DNA of 64,000 nt. Origin: Thiobacillus sp. (GTDB lineage: Bacteria; Pseudomonadota; Gammaproteobacteria; Burkholderiales; Thiobacillaceae). The stretch spans positions 1 through 64,000 of the forward strand of contig NZ_JADMKC010000006.1 of assembly GCF_018780105.1 (NCBI RefSeq), written 5' to 3'. The translations under genes and the position numbers were made by a program. Below, one piece after another: positions 28,754-38,859 of the stretch. Position 1 is the stretch's first letter, and every line of letters starts with the position of its first letter. Under the pieces are notes generated by a model that was not told the origin of the DNA, made no database searches, and was given only the letters and a program-made list of their open reading frames with translations.

Positions 28754-29809
28754 TTACTGAGCGTGTGCCGGGCAGGCCGCCTTGATTTTTTGCGCCAGCA
28801 GTTGCATCCCCGCACTGGACAAGTCAGCACTGTTAAAGCTTAAATCGCTTGCCTCTGAAGGATAGTTGTTCGACAAGGAGCGGAGATAAGCCGGGTCGTA
28901 ATGCTGCTCGAGCAAGGACGCAACCAGCTCATCCCAGGCTTGCCGGTTGGCCAGTTCATGCCAGGCCTGCACGGTATCGTTGCCGCGCAATGCAACCAGA
29001 CGGGATAGCTGGCTGTTGATTGCACTGGCGTTGGTCAGATAGTGCGCGTAGTCCTCAATCAGCAATTGGACGCGCGCAGCCAGCGGTACCTCCAGTCTTA
29101 CGCAGGGACTTGCGCGCATGGAAGTGATCAACGCTTCAGGTACGCGCAATGCCCCGATTTTTTTGCTTTCCGATTCCACAAACACCGGGCGTGCAGGGTC
29201 GAACTGGGTGAGGGCGAACCAGATGGCGCTTTCAAAACTTTTCTGTGTGGGCTGCGCCTGGTCCGGCAGAGCGCCCAGAAGGGATCCGCGATGGGCAGCC
29301 AGTACCTCAAGATCCAGAACTTGCAGGCCTTCCTCGGCAAGCGCCTGCAACAATCGGCTTTTACCGCTTCCGGTCGGGCCGCAGACGACCCGGTAAGTCA
29401 GTTGTGCCGGGAGCTTGGCGAGTTCGGCTATGACATGCCGCCGGTAGGCTTTGTAGCCACCATCGAGTTGTGTCGCACCGAAGCCGATTTTTTGCAGGAT
29501 GTGCGTCAGCGATCCGCTGCGGCTGCCACCGCGCCAGCAATACACCAATGGGCGATACGACTTGGGCTTGTCGGCCAGGTAGCTTTCCAGATAGTGTGCG
29601 ATATTGCGCGATACCAGCGCTGCCCCGACTTTCTTGGCCTCGAATGACGATACCTGTTTGTAGAGTGTGCCGACGCGTTCTCGCTCGGCATCATTCAACA
29701 CGGGCAGATTGATTGCACCAGGGATGTGGTCTTCCGCATACTCGCCGGGCGAGCGCACATCGATGACTTCTTCAAACGTGAGGAGATCTGAAACGGTGGC
29801 GATGCTCAA
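28754..29809 (-). CDS. selU: tRNA 2-selenouridine synthase (SelU/MnmH)
   Basis: A 351-aa enzyme that converts 2-thiouridine at the wobble position of some tRNAs to 2-selenouridine. A rhodanese domain (residues 1-125) carries the active Cys in VYCWRGGSRSGS. A P-loop domain follows with GPTGSGKSRLLQAL (about residues 143-156), and the C-terminal half is typical of the family. There is no ATG at the N terminus; the frame starts with TTG at 29809, just before SIATVSDLLTF. No selenophosphate synthetase gene is visible in this window. Confidence 0.92.
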   Translation of the reverse strand: MSIATVSDLLTFEEVIDVRSPGEYAEDHIPGAINLPVLNDAERERVGTLYKQVSSFEAKKVGAALVSRNIAHYLESYLADKPKSYRPLVYCWRGGSRSGSLTHILQKIGFGATQLDGGYKAYRRHVIAELAKLPAQLTYRVVCGPTGSGKSRLLQALAEEGLQVLDLEVLAAHRGSLLGALPDQAQPTQKSFESAIWFALTQFDPARPVFVESESKKIGALRVPEALITSMRASPCVRLEVPLAARVQLLIEDYAHYLTNASAINSQLSRLVALRGNDTVQAWHELANRQAWDELVASLLEQHYDPAYLRSLSNNYPSEASDLSFNSADLSSAGMQLLAQKIKAACPAHAQ

Positions 29810-29980
29810 GCGGATTCTGCTTTCTGAAAATGGGTGCGATCAAACGGGGCAATTCTGACACGACTGCAGATGGGGGCGGGAAGTTATCCGGAGACGCACG
29901 TCATGCGGTTTGTTGAAACAGACCTGGGTACTTGCAGGCGGCGCCTGGCGGACGCACATTTATAATGTGAAGATAAAATG

Positions 29981-30001
29981 AAAAAAGGGCCAAGCTGGCC
30001 C
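29981..30001 (-). terminator. Minus-strand intrinsic terminator of the small 59-codon gene
   Basis: On the minus strand GGGCCA-GCT-TGGCCC (30001 to 29987) is followed by six T (29986-29981). It lies 74 bp after the stop of the small gene ending at 30075. It supports a real minus-strand transcript there. Confidence 0.75.
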
Positions 30002-30074
30002 GTTTGGTTGGTTACGCAATTGAAACAGACAGTCAATGCCCGACGCTTAACGTCAGGCTTGAGTGACAGAGTGC

Positions 30075-30254
30075 TTAAACGAGTTTAAGCGGCATGGACT
30101 GCCGGTCTTCTGTACGCCGACCCACTACGACTGACTTGCGCCGGTCAGTTGTGACGTTGGGCGGCAACGCGGCATGGCTGGAGGCGATACGGCGATCACC
30201 CAAGCGGCGTTCCAGAGGGATAAATTCAACTTGATAAACGGGCAGGGCTGACAT
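30075..30254 (-). CDS. Small 59-aa Arg-rich protein of unknown function
   Basis: A short frame from ATG at 30254 to TAA at 30075. The protein begins MSALPVYQVEFIPLERRLGD and is rich in paired Arg spaced through its length (ERRLGDRR, TDRRKS, VGRRTEDR). It has no signal peptide, Cys or membrane segment. A minus-strand terminator lies 74 bp downstream and the upstream 150 bp are free of genes, so it has its own unit. A palindrome GCTTAAAC-GA-GTTTAAGC overlaps its stop. A GGGA lies about 10 bp upstream of the ATG as a weak ribosome-binding site. I do not recognise the family. Confidence 0.55.
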   Translation of the reverse strand: MSALPVYQVEFIPLERRLGDRRIASSHAALPPNVTTDRRKSVVVGRRTEDRQSMPLKLV

Positions 30255-30283
30255 GATTCATGTCCCAGCTTGTCGAGATGTTG

Positions 30284-30312
30284 TCAGCATATGCCGAAAT
30301 CTCAGCATATGC
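30284..30312. repeat. Direct repeat TCAGCATATGC, two copies 18 bp apart
   Basis: The 11-bp sequence TCAGCATATGC is at 30284-30294 and again at 30302-30312, start to start 18 bp. Each contains the palindrome GCATATGC. The pair lies 30-58 bp upstream of the small minus-strand gene, a fitting place for an operator. Confidence 0.5.
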
Positions 30313-30402
30313 AATGGTTCTAATAGACCGACTGGCGACTCATTTCGCCCGTTTGTCGGTGGCGAGACCGCACGCTGACCTTTGTGCGGTTGATTGGACG
30401 TT

Positions 30403-30852
30403 TCAATTCTGCGCCGAACGAACCAGGCGCTGTTTTTCTCGTTCCCATTCGCGGTCTTTCTCGCTCGCACGCTTGTCGTGCTGCTTCTTGCCTTTTGCCA
30501 AACCGATGTCCAGTTTGATCCGCCCTTTGGAAAAGTGCATGTTGAGCGGCACCAGGGTAAAGCCGGCCCGCTCGGTTTTGCCGATCAATTTGTTGATTTC
30601 TGACGCATTGAGCAGCAATTTTCGCGACCGTGTAGGGTCGGGGAGGATGTGGGTCGAGGCAGACAAAAGCGGGCTGATGTGACAGCCGATCAGATAGACC
30701 GCGCCATTTTTGATGACGACATAGGCCTCCTTCAGTTGAATCCGGCCTGCGCGGATGGCTTTGACCTCCCAGCCTTCGAGCACGAGGCCTGCCTCGAATT
30801 TTTCTTCGATGAAATAATCGTGGAAGGCTTTTTTGTTATCGGCAATGCTCAT
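30403..30852 (-). CDS. smpB: SsrA-binding protein SmpB
   Basis: A 149-aa partner of tmRNA in rescue of stalled ribosomes. The N-terminal half has the RNA-binding core ([39 protein letters not shown]). The C-terminal tail is basic ([34 protein letters not shown]), as needed for decoding-site contact. It diverges from ratA with 49 bp between starts, a common arrangement. I looked for ssrA on both sides and saw neither a tag-peptide frame nor the tRNA-like ends in this window. Confidence 0.96.
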   Translation of the reverse strand: MSIADNKKAFHDYFIEEKFEAGLVLEGWEVKAIRAGRIQLKEAYVVIKNGAVYLIGCHISPLLSASTHILPDPTRSRKLLLNASEINKLIGKTERAGFTLVPLNMHFSKGRIKLDIGLAKGKKQHDKRASEKDREWEREKQRLVRSAQN

Positions 30853-30901
30853 GGCGTAGGGCTTCAGTACAATCCTTAATTTTACAAGGCTTCAGGTACA
30901 C

Positions 30902-31336
30902 ATGGCGCGGGTAGAAAAAAGTGTGCTGGTGGCGCATACCCCTGAACTCATGTTCGAGTTGGTTGATCGGGTTGAGGATTACCCGATTTTTTTGCCCTGG
31001 TGCGGGGGCACCGAGTTGAAGCTGCGTGATGCAAACCATACAGTGGCGACGATACATATCGCCTATATGGGGATACGTCAGAGCTTTACCACTGAGAACA
31101 CCAAGCGCCACCCGCATGAAATGCGGATCAAGCTGCAGGATGGTCCTTTCTCGGAATTGTCGGGCGACTGGTTGTTTGCCCCGTTGGGTGACGATGCCTG
31201 CAAGATCGAATTCAGGCTTCAGTATGCGTTCTCCAACCGGATGCTGGAAACGATACTGGCGCCCGTTTTCAGTCACATCACCAATACTTTTGTCGATGCC
31301 TTTGTGCGTCGTGCTGACGAGGTGTATCCCGTATGA
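30902..31336 (+). CDS. ratA: RatA/Coq10-family START-domain protein
   Basis: A 144-aa polyketide-cyclase/START-like protein. Homologues are called RatA (a ribosome-association toxin in E. coli) or Coq10-like ubiquinone-binding proteins. The pattern [18 protein letters not shown] near residues 17-34 and [25 protein letters not shown] in the middle are typical. Which role holds here cannot be told from sequence. The last codons overlap the start of rnfH (GTATGA), as usual for this pair. Confidence 0.92.
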   Translation: MARVEKSVLVAHTPELMFELVDRVEDYPIFLPWCGGTELKLRDANHTVATIHIAYMGIRQSFTTENTKRHPHEMRIKLQDGPFSELSGDWLFAPLGDDACKIEFRLQYAFSNRMLETILAPVFSHITNTFVDAFVRRADEVYPV

Positions 31337-31686
31337 ATCCACCAACTATCCAGGTTGAGGTCGTGTACGCACTGCCTGATGCGCAACCCTTGCTGCACGT
31401 CCAGCTTGCCGCAGGTGCGACTGTTTCTGACGCGATTCACGCATCTGGCGTGCTGGAAAATTTTCCAGACATCGATCTGGCCAAAAACAAGGTGGGTATT
31501 TTCAGCAAGCTGGTCAAACTGGATGAAGTCGTGCGCGACAAGGACAGGGTGGAAATATACCGAGCGCTCATTGCGGATCCGAAGGAAGTGCGGCGCAAGC
31601 GCGCGGAGGAAGGCAAAGTCACCAAGAAAGGCGGCGGCGATGCGGTAGGGAAAACGGCGGAGGCAGACACTGCGGAAGCTGGCTAA
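31333..31686 (+). CDS. rnfH: RnfH family ubiquitin-like protein (RatB)
   Basis: A 117-aa UPF0125/RnfH protein with a beta-grasp fold. The core is [30 protein letters not shown]... and [39 protein letters not shown]. It forms the conserved pair with ratA, overlapping by 4 bp. The last 25 residues are a low-complexity Lys/Gly/Ala/Glu tail. Molecular role is unclear in the family. Confidence 0.92.
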   Translation: MNPPTIQVEVVYALPDAQPLLHVQLAAGATVSDAIHASGVLENFPDIDLAKNKVGIFSKLVKLDEVVRDKDRVEIYRALIADPKEVRRKRAEEGKVTKKGGGDAVGKTAEADTAEAG

Positions 31687-31712
31687 ATCGGGCGCCGACG
31701 CGATAAGCGAGC

Positions 31713-32213
31713 TTATTTACAGTATTCAGCGATGCTTTTTTGACTGTTGGCCAGTGCGCTGGCGCGTGCAGAATCATCCATGTAGACGCGTTGTCCAGCA
31801 GCATTTTTGCTGTAAATATTGGGTGTGTTGGCGTTTTGCAGCGTACTGAGGTTTTTGCGTGCCTTGTCGCAGTTTTCGCGTGCGATACGTGCCTTTTCCG
31901 CTTCTTTTTCCGCTTTGGCGCGAGCTTCTTCAGCCTCCTTGCGGCGCTTCTGGTAATCCTGCTCCTTGGCGTCGAGCGACTGGGTCGCCTGGGTCGTGGT
32001 TTCGGCCTGGCCTGCAGTACTGCGCTTGATCGTCTGGCTGTTCAGTGTCGGCGGCTGATCGGTGTAATGCACTTTGCCTTGCGCATCGGTCCATTTGTAG
32101 AGATCGGCTTGGGCGTGAGCGGAGCATGCCAGCACCCCCAAAAACAAAAGCCTTCCGGCATAAATCCGGAAGGCTTGCAGGTCTAGGCCGGCCAGTTTCA
32201 ACTTATTGGCCAA
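31713..32213 (-). CDS. DUF4124 domain-containing envelope protein
   Basis: About 166 aa. A probable Sec signal (RLLFLGVLACSAHA) precedes the DUF4124 domain DLYKWTDAQGKVHYTDQPP (about residues 37-55). A long charged coiled coil (KRRKEAEEARAKAEKEAEKARIARENC) and a C-terminal NAAGQRVYMDD segment follow. No ATG fits. The frame begins with TTG at 32213, overlapping the upstream lipoprotein stop by 11 bp. A terminator-like hairpin (32148-32176) lies inside the first 22 codons, so the true start, or even expression, is uncertain. It is probably periplasmic, with unknown function. Confidence 0.75.
   Translation of the reverse strand: MANKLKLAGLDLQAFRIYAGRLLFLGVLACSAHAQADLYKWTDAQGKVHYTDQPPTLNSQTIKRSTAGQAETTTQATQSLDAKEQDYQKRRKEAEEARAKAEKEAEKARIARENCDKARKNLSTLQNANTPNIYSKNAAGQRVYMDDSARASALANSQKSIAEYCK
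32131..32176 (-). terminator. Minus-strand terminator-like hairpin inside the DUF4124 gene 5' end
   Basis: AAGCCTTCCGG (32148-32158) and CCGGAAGGCTT (32166-32176) form a perfect 11-bp stem with loop CATAAAT. On the minus strand it runs into TTGTTTTTG. It lies 27 bp after the lipoprotein stop and would normally be called the terminator of that gene. Confidence 0.75.
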
Positions 32214-32529
32214 CTTTGAGCTCGGGGTAGCTGAGTTGAGCGTTGCTCAGCTTGGCTTGATCGCTTGCCAGTTTGGCTTGCTTGATCACGGTGGCGCTAT
32301 CGGCCTTCTTGGCGGCCTCTTCGGCGGACTTCAGTGCACTCTCGGAGGTCGTCCACAAAGCATTTTTGGCCTTGGCGGCTTTGACGTCGGCCTGCGCGGC
32401 GCTGAGTGCGGCTTGTGCTTCGGCGCTGATTGTCGCGGGTTCCGCTTTGGCCGTGGGCTCTGGGGTGCTGGCGCAACCCGCCAGGATCAGCAGGGCGGCG
32501 GAGGTCAGGGTAAGCAGTACTTTGGACAT
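32203..32529 (-). CDS. Small Ala-rich lipoprotein
   Basis: A 108-aa protein with a lipoprotein signal peptide. The lipobox LAGC puts the lipidated Cys at residue 19 (MSKVLLTLTSAALLILAGC). The mature part is Ala/Lys-rich and helical (AQAALSAAQADVKAAKAKNALWTTSESALKSAEEAAKKA), like small outer-membrane or murein-type lipoproteins. The start ATG at 32529 has AAGGAGAC 8 bp upstream; further upstream in-frame codons would break the signal. The function is unknown. Confidence 0.85.
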   Translation of the reverse strand: MSKVLLTLTSAALLILAGCASTPEPTAKAEPATISAEAQAALSAAQADVKAAKAKNALWTTSESALKSAEEAAKKADSATVIKQAKLASDQAKLSNAQLSYPELKVGQ

Positions 32530-32697
32530 TGGTTTTGTCTCCTTGAGTTGTATGGTGTTCAGGGTCGAGCAATTTCTACCCACCCTGCCTGTCATGCTGC
32601 CGCAAAGTTAGTCGCATCATCGGCGTGAGTCAACCATTTGACGCCTGTTTGGCCTTGGTAAATTACGACCAAGTTTCAGGCAGGGCAAGCGGGTGGT

Positions 32698-32726
32698 TTG
32701 TGCGGGCGGTGCCGGGTACGTATAAT
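32698..32726 (+). promoter_or_regulatory. Sigma70 promoter of guaB
   Basis: TTGTGC at 32698-32703, 17 bp, then a perfect TATAAT at 32721-32726. It lies 26 bp before the guaB ATG. The leader is therefore short, about 18 nt. Confidence 0.75.
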
Positions 32727-32748
32727 TCCGCTTTGCGTTCAAGGATAG

Positions 32749-34212
<1,464 letters not shown>

Positions 34213-34308
34213 GTCAGGCGCGGGGGTACGGCGTGCTTTGCCACCGACTGCCCCACGCGCGCTGAACCCCGAACGCCTCACCCCTAACGCCTTACCGGTT
34301 TCCCCGCC
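34213..34308. repeat. Heptamer repeat array in the guaB-guaA spacer
   Basis: On the minus strand, 34294 down to 34260 reads five adjoining 7-bp units: TAAGGCG, TTAGGGG, TGAGGCG, TTCGGGG, TTCAGCG. They belong to the same degenerate family as the units in the nifD-nifK and nifK-ferredoxin spacers. A GC-rich inverted pair (GCGCGGGG near 34218 and CCCCACGCGC near 34251) lies on the left. The guaA start follows at 34309. Confidence 0.6.
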
Positions 34309-35871
34309 ATGCACCAGAAAATTCTCATTCTCGACTTCGGTTCCCAGTACACCCAGCTCATCGCGCGGCGTGTGCGCGAGGCCGGGGTTTACTGCGAACT
34401 GCATTCCAATGACGTGAGCGATGCATTTGTGCGCGATTTTGCCCCGTCGGGGATCATTCTGTCGGGTGGGCCGAATTCGGTTTACGAGGACGAAACGCCG
34501 CGCGCACCCGAAGTCGTGTTCACGCTCGGCGTGCCGGTACTGGGGATTTGTTATGGCATGCAGACCATGGCGGCGCAGCTGGGCGGCCAGGTCGAGTCGG
34601 CTGCCAAGCGTGAGTTCGGCTATGCCGAAATCCGCGCGCGCGGCCACACGGCGTTGCTGCGCGACATTCAGGATCGGGCAAACGACGAAGGCCACGGCCT
34701 GCTCGACGTGTGGATGAGCCACGGCGACAAGGTCACCGCGCTGCCGCCCGGCTTCAAGCTGATGGCGAGCAACGCGGCGACACCGATCGCTGCGATGGCC
34801 GACGAAGACCGCAAGTTTTACGGCGTGCAGTTCCACCCCGAAGTCACCCACACCTTGCAGGGCAAAGCCATCCTCGACCGTTTCGTGCGCGATCTGTGCG
34901 GCTGCGCAGGCGACTGGAACATGCCGGATTACGTCGACGAGGCGATTGGCCGGGTGCGCAGCGAAGTCGGCAGCGACGAAGTGATCCTGGGCCTGTCGGG
35001 CGGCGTCGATTCCTCGGTGGTGGCCGCACTGTTGCACCGGGCCATCGGCCCGCAGCTCACCTGCGTGTTCGTCGACAACGGCTTGTTGCGCCTGAACGAG
35101 GCCGAGCAGGTGATGGCGACCTTCGCCGAGAACCTCGGCGTCAAGGTCATCCACGTCGATGCGCGCGAACGTTTCATGAAGGAGCTCGCCGGCGTCTCCG
35201 ATCCGGAGCAGAAACGCAAAATCATCGGCCGCGAATTCGTCCACGTATTCCAGGAAGAAGCCGAAAAACTGCCCAAAGCCAAATGGCTGGCGCAGGGCAC
35301 CATCTACCCCGACGTGATCGAATCGGCCAGCGCCAAAACCAAAAAAGCGCACACCATCAAGAGTCACCACAACGTCGGCGGACTGCCTGACACGTTGCAT
35401 CTGAAGCTGCTCGAACCGCTGCGCGAGCTGTTCAAGGACGAAGTGCGCGAACTCGGCGTCGCGCTCGGTTTGCCGCACGACATGGTGTATCGCCATCCTT
35501 TCCCCGGGCCTGGACTGGGTGTGCGCATCCTCGGCGAAGTCAAGGCCGAATATGCTGAACTGCTGCGGCGTGCCGATGCCATTTTCATCGAAGAGCTGCG
35601 CGCGGCCGGCTGGTACGAAAAAACCTCGCAAGCGTTTGCCGTTTTCCTGCCGGTCAAGTCCGTCGGCGTCATGGGTGACGGCCGGACCTACGATTACGTC
35701 GTCGCGCTGCGCGCCGTCGTCACCAGCGATTTCATGACGGCCCACTGGGCTGAGCTGCCGTATACCCTGCTCGGCAAAGTGTCCAATCGTGTCATCAACG
35801 AAGTACGCGGCATCAACCGGGTGGTCTACGACATCTCGGGCAAGCCGCCGGCAACGATCGAGTGGGAGTAA
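34309..35871 (+). CDS. guaA: GMP synthase (glutamine-hydrolysing)
   Basis: A 520-aa enzyme that aminates XMP to GMP. The class I amidotransferase domain is residues 1-200, with nucleophile Cys near residue 82 in [12 protein letters not shown] and the His/Glu pair in [11 protein letters not shown]. The ATP-pyrophosphatase domain follows, with P-loop [16 protein letters not shown] (about 224-239). The dimerisation domain ends with the conserved PPATIEWE. The ATG at 34309 lacks a strong ribosome-binding site, so translation may depend on guaB. Confidence 0.97.
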   Translation: MHQKILILDFGSQYTQLIARRVREAGVYCELHSNDVSDAFVRDFAPSGIILSGGPNSVYEDETPRAPEVVFTLGVPVLGICYGMQTMAAQLGGQVESAAKREFGYAEIRARGHTALLRDIQDRANDEGHGLLDVWMSHGDKVTALPPGFKLMASNAATPIAAMADEDRKFYGVQFHPEVTHTLQGKAILDRFVRDLCGCAGDWNMPDYVDEAIGRVRSEVGSDEVILGLSGGVDSSVVAALLHRAIGPQLTCVFVDNGLLRLNEAEQVMATFAENLGVKVIHVDARERFMKELAGVSDPEQKRKIIGREFVHVFQEEAEKLPKAKWLAQGTIYPDVIESASAKTKKAHTIKSHHNVGGLPDTLHLKLLEPLRELFKDEVRELGVALGLPHDMVYRHPFPGPGLGVRILGEVKAEYAELLRRADAIFIEELRAAGWYEKTSQAFAVFLPVKSVGVMGDGRTYDYVVALRAVVTSDFMTAHWAELPYTLLGKVSNRVINEVRGINRVVYDISGKPPATIEWE

Positions 35872-35895
35872 GACTTTGAGGGGATGGGCGAGGGG

Positions 35896-35958
35896 CCCCG
35901 CAGAGCGGGGATCGACCCGCCGAAAAGGCCTGTCCGCGACGCGCAGGCCGTGATTTTT
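35896..35958 (+). terminator. Terminator region after guaA
   Basis: Two hairpins follow guaA. The first is CCCCGC-AGA-GCGGGG at 35896-35910. The second, GGCCTG (35927-35932) with CAGGCC (35944-35949), is followed 4 bp later by five T (35954-35958). The second looks like a modest intrinsic terminator. Confidence 0.55.
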
Positions 35959-35984
35959 CGATGCTCTATCGGAGCGGATCGGTA

Positions 35985-37229
35985 ATGACGACTGTCGCCG
36001 TCATTGGCGGCGGTCCCGCTGGCCTGATGACGGCCGAAGTGCTGTCGCAGGGCGGCGCTCAGGTTGGCGTGTTCGATGCGATGCCCTCGGTTGGCCGCAA
36101 GTTTTTGCTGGCGGGCGTGGGTGGAATGAACATCACCCATGTCGAACCCTACGCGTCTTTCCTGACGCGTTACGGCACACGCGTCGCCGAGCTTCAGCCC
36201 CTGCTCGATGCATTTCCCCCCGCCCATCTGCGTGCCTGGTGCCACGCGCTGGGCATCGAGACCTTTGTCGGTTCGTCGAACCGTGTTTTCCCCCAGGACA
36301 TGAAAGCCGCGCCGCTGTTGCGCGCCTGGCTGCACCGGCTGCGTCAGTCCGGGGTGCGGTTTCATGTGCGGCATCGCTGGCAGGGCTGGACGGATGTGGG
36401 CGAACTGCTTTTCCTGACCCCGGACGGAGAACAACGGATTCGGGCCGATGCGGTGGTGCTGGCACTGGGCGGCGGCAGCTGGGCGCGCCTGGGATCGGAT
36501 GGCGCATGGTTGCCTGTGCTGGCTGGGCGCGGGGTGGCGGTGTCGCCTTTGCGGCCGTCGAATTGCGGATTCGACGTGGCGGGCGGCTGGAGCGAGCATC
36601 TGCTCAGCCGGTTTGCCGGGCAACCGGTAAAGACGCTGGGCGTTCGCTTCGCGGATCAAACCGGGGCAATGCACGCGCGCAAGGGTGAGCTGCTGCTGTC
36701 GCGCACAGGCGTGGAAGGCAGCCTGATCTACGGCTTGTCCGCCGCGTTGCGCGACACCCTTGCGGCGCAGGGCGCGGTCACGCTCGAACTGGATTTGCTG
36801 CCGGACAAACCGCTGGCAAGGGTGATTGCCGAAGTGGCGCATCCGCGCGGCGCGCGTTCGTTGTCCAGCCACCTGCAAAGCCGCGCCGGAATCAAGGACG
36901 TGAAAATGGCGCTGCTGCGCGAAATCCTGACGCCCGCGCAATTGAACGACCCGCTGCAGCTCGCCCACGCGATAAAATCGCTGCCGCTCACGCTTGACGC
37001 AACCCGCCCCCTCGACGAAGCGATCAGCAGCGCGGGCGGCGTGCGTTTCGATGCGCTGGACGCAAACCTGATGTTGCGCACGCTACCCGGCGTGTTTTGC
37101 GCCGGTGAAATGCTCGACTGGGAGGCGCCCACCGGCGGCTATCTGCTGACAGCCTGCTTTGCCAGCGGGCGCGCGGCAGGGCAGGGTGCCCTGAACTATT
37201 TGAAGGCCCTCCATGCTGCGACTGACTGA
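35985..37229 (+). CDS. HI0933-like FAD flavoprotein (TIGR03862 type)
   Basis: A 414-aa flavoprotein. The N-terminal dinucleotide-binding motif VAVIGGGPAGLMTAEVL (residues 4-20) is followed by GRKFLLAGVGGMNITH, the signature of HI0933-like proteins. The C-terminal GVFCAGEMLDWEAPTGGYLLTACFASGRAAG closes the flavin site. The ATG at 35985 has GGAGCGG 7 bp upstream. Its last 17 bp overlap the next flavoprotein gene, so they form a pair. No enzymatic activity is established for the family. Confidence 0.88.
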   Translation: MTTVAVIGGGPAGLMTAEVLSQGGAQVGVFDAMPSVGRKFLLAGVGGMNITHVEPYASFLTRYGTRVAELQPLLDAFPPAHLRAWCHALGIETFVGSSNRVFPQDMKAAPLLRAWLHRLRQSGVRFHVRHRWQGWTDVGELLFLTPDGEQRIRADAVVLALGGGSWARLGSDGAWLPVLAGRGVAVSPLRPSNCGFDVAGGWSEHLLSRFAGQPVKTLGVRFADQTGAMHARKGELLLSRTGVEGSLIYGLSAALRDTLAAQGAVTLELDLLPDKPLARVIAEVAHPRGARSLSSHLQSRAGIKDVKMALLREILTPAQLNDPLQLAHAIKSLPLTLDATRPLDEAISSAGGVRFDALDANLMLRTLPGVFCAGEMLDWEAPTGGYLLTACFASGRAAGQGALNYLKALHAATD

Positions 37230-38859
37230 ACTCAAACTGCCGCTTGACCATCCTGCAGACGCCTTGCGCGCAGCGATCCTGCAACGCCTGGCGCTGAAGG
37301 ATGACGAACTGTTGAGCGTCAACATTTTCAAGCGCAGCCATGACGCGCGCAAAAAGCATGCGCTGCTGCTGGTATACGCGGTCGACATCGAAGTCGGCAA
37401 CGAGGCTGCGTTGCTGAAGAAATTCCGCAACGATCGCAATCTGGCACCCACGCCGGACATGGCGTATCACTTCGTCGGCCATGCGCCCGCCAACTTATCG
37501 CATCGCCCCATCGTCGTCGGCTTCGGTCCCAGCGGTATTTTTTCCGCGCTGGTGCTGGCGCAAATGGGCTTCAGGCCGATCGTGCTGGAGCGCGGCAAGG
37601 CGGTGCGCGAGCGCACCCAGGACACCTGGGGGCTGTGGCGCAAACACACGCTCAATCCCGAATCCAACGTGCAATTCGGCGAGGGTGGGGCGGGGACGTT
37701 TTCCGACGGCAAGCTCTACAGCCAGATCAAGGATCCCAAGCATTACGGGCGCAAGGTCATCGCCGAATTCGTGAAGGCCGGCGCACCCGAAGAAATCCGC
37801 TACGTGGCCAAGCCGCACATCGGCACGTTTCGTTTGGTCGGCGTGGTCGAGACCATGCGTCATGAAATCGAATCGCTCGGAGGTGAAATCCGCTTCCAGC
37901 AGCGTGTCACCGATCTGCTGATCGAGGCAGGACACATTCGCGGCGTGACGCTCGCCAGCGGCGAAACCTTGCGCAGCGATCACGTCATCCTCGCGCTCGG
38001 CCACAGCGCACGCGACACCTTCGAGGTGCTGCACGCGCGCGGCGTGTTCATGGAAGCCAAGCCATTTTCCATCGGCTTTCGCATCGAGCATCCGCAGTCG
38101 CTGATCGACCAGGCCCGGCTGGGGCCGAACGCGGGCAATGCCCTGCTCGGCGCAGCGGATTACAAGCTGGTGCACCACGCCAAGAACGGTCGCGCGGTAT
38201 ACAGCTTCTGCATGTGTCCCGGCGGCACCGTGGTCGCCGCCACCTCGGAAGAAGGCCGTGTCGTCACCAACGGCATGAGCCAGTATTCGCGCAACGAGCG
38301 CAACGCCAATGCGGGCATCGTGGTGGGCATTACGCCGGCGGACTTTCCAGGCGGAGTGCTGGCGGGGGTCGAACTGCAGCGCCAGCTGGAATCGCGCGCA
38401 TTCGAGCTGGGCGGCGGCAATTACGACGCGCCGGCGCAACTGGTCGGCGACTTCCTGCAAGGCAAGGCATCCACCCAGCTCGGCAGTGTCGAGCCGTCGT
38501 ACAAACCGGGCGTGCACCTGACCGATCTCGCACCCAGCCTGCCGGATTACGCCATCGCCGCGATCCGTGAAGCGATCCCCGCGTTCGACCAGCAGATCAA
38601 GGGATTTGCGATGAAAGATGCGGTGTTGACCGGCGTCGAAACCCGCACCTCGTCGCCGCTGCGCATCACGCGCGGCGACGATTTCCAGAGTCTCAACGTC
38701 AAAGGCCTGTATCCGGCGGGCGAGGGGGCGGGCTACGCCGGCGGCATCCTGTCGGCCGGGGTCGACGGCATCAAGGTCGCGGAGGCGGTGGCGCGGGCTA
38801 TGCTTGGGCTGCCAGCGGCAGACTCAGGCGCGCGGCCAAACCCGGATTGCGGTTACTGA
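37213..38859 (+). CDS. COG2509-type FAD-dependent dehydrogenase
   Basis: A 548-aa predicted FAD-dependent oxidoreductase. An N-terminal region of about 95 residues precedes the flavin motif IVVGFGPSGIFSALVLAQMG (about 99-118). The family marker NVQFGEGGAGTFSDGKLYSQIKDP follows, and YPAGEGAGYAGGILSAGVDGIKVAEA closes the flavin site near the end. The family is uncharacterised. It overlaps the preceding flavoprotein gene by 17 bp. Its 3' end overlaps the convergent sensor-kinase gene by 62 bp. Confidence 0.88.
   Translation: MLRLTELKLPLDHPADALRAAILQRLALKDDELLSVNIFKRSHDARKKHALLLVYAVDIEVGNEAALLKKFRNDRNLAPTPDMAYHFVGHAPANLSHRPIVVGFGPSGIFSALVLAQMGFRPIVLERGKAVRERTQDTWGLWRKHTLNPESNVQFGEGGAGTFSDGKLYSQIKDPKHYGRKVIAEFVKAGAPEEIRYVAKPHIGTFRLVGVVETMRHEIESLGGEIRFQQRVTDLLIEAGHIRGVTLASGETLRSDHVILALGHSARDTFEVLHARGVFMEAKPFSIGFRIEHPQSLIDQARLGPNAGNALLGAADYKLVHHAKNGRAVYSFCMCPGGTVVAATSEEGRVVTNGMSQYSRNERNANAGIVVGITPADFPGGVLAGVELQRQLESRAFELGGGNYDAPAQLVGDFLQGKASTQLGSVEPSYKPGVHLTDLAPSLPDYAIAAIREAIPAFDQQIKGFAMKDAVLTGVETRTSSPLRITRGDDFQSLNVKGLYPAGEGAGYAGGILSAGVDGIKVAEAVARAMLGLPAADSGARPNPDCGY

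Noticed and set aside
29810-30400. Possible tmRNA (ssrA), standard or permuted, next to smpB
   Set aside because: No tag-peptide frame resembling ANDENYALAA and no paired tRNA-like ends on either strand.
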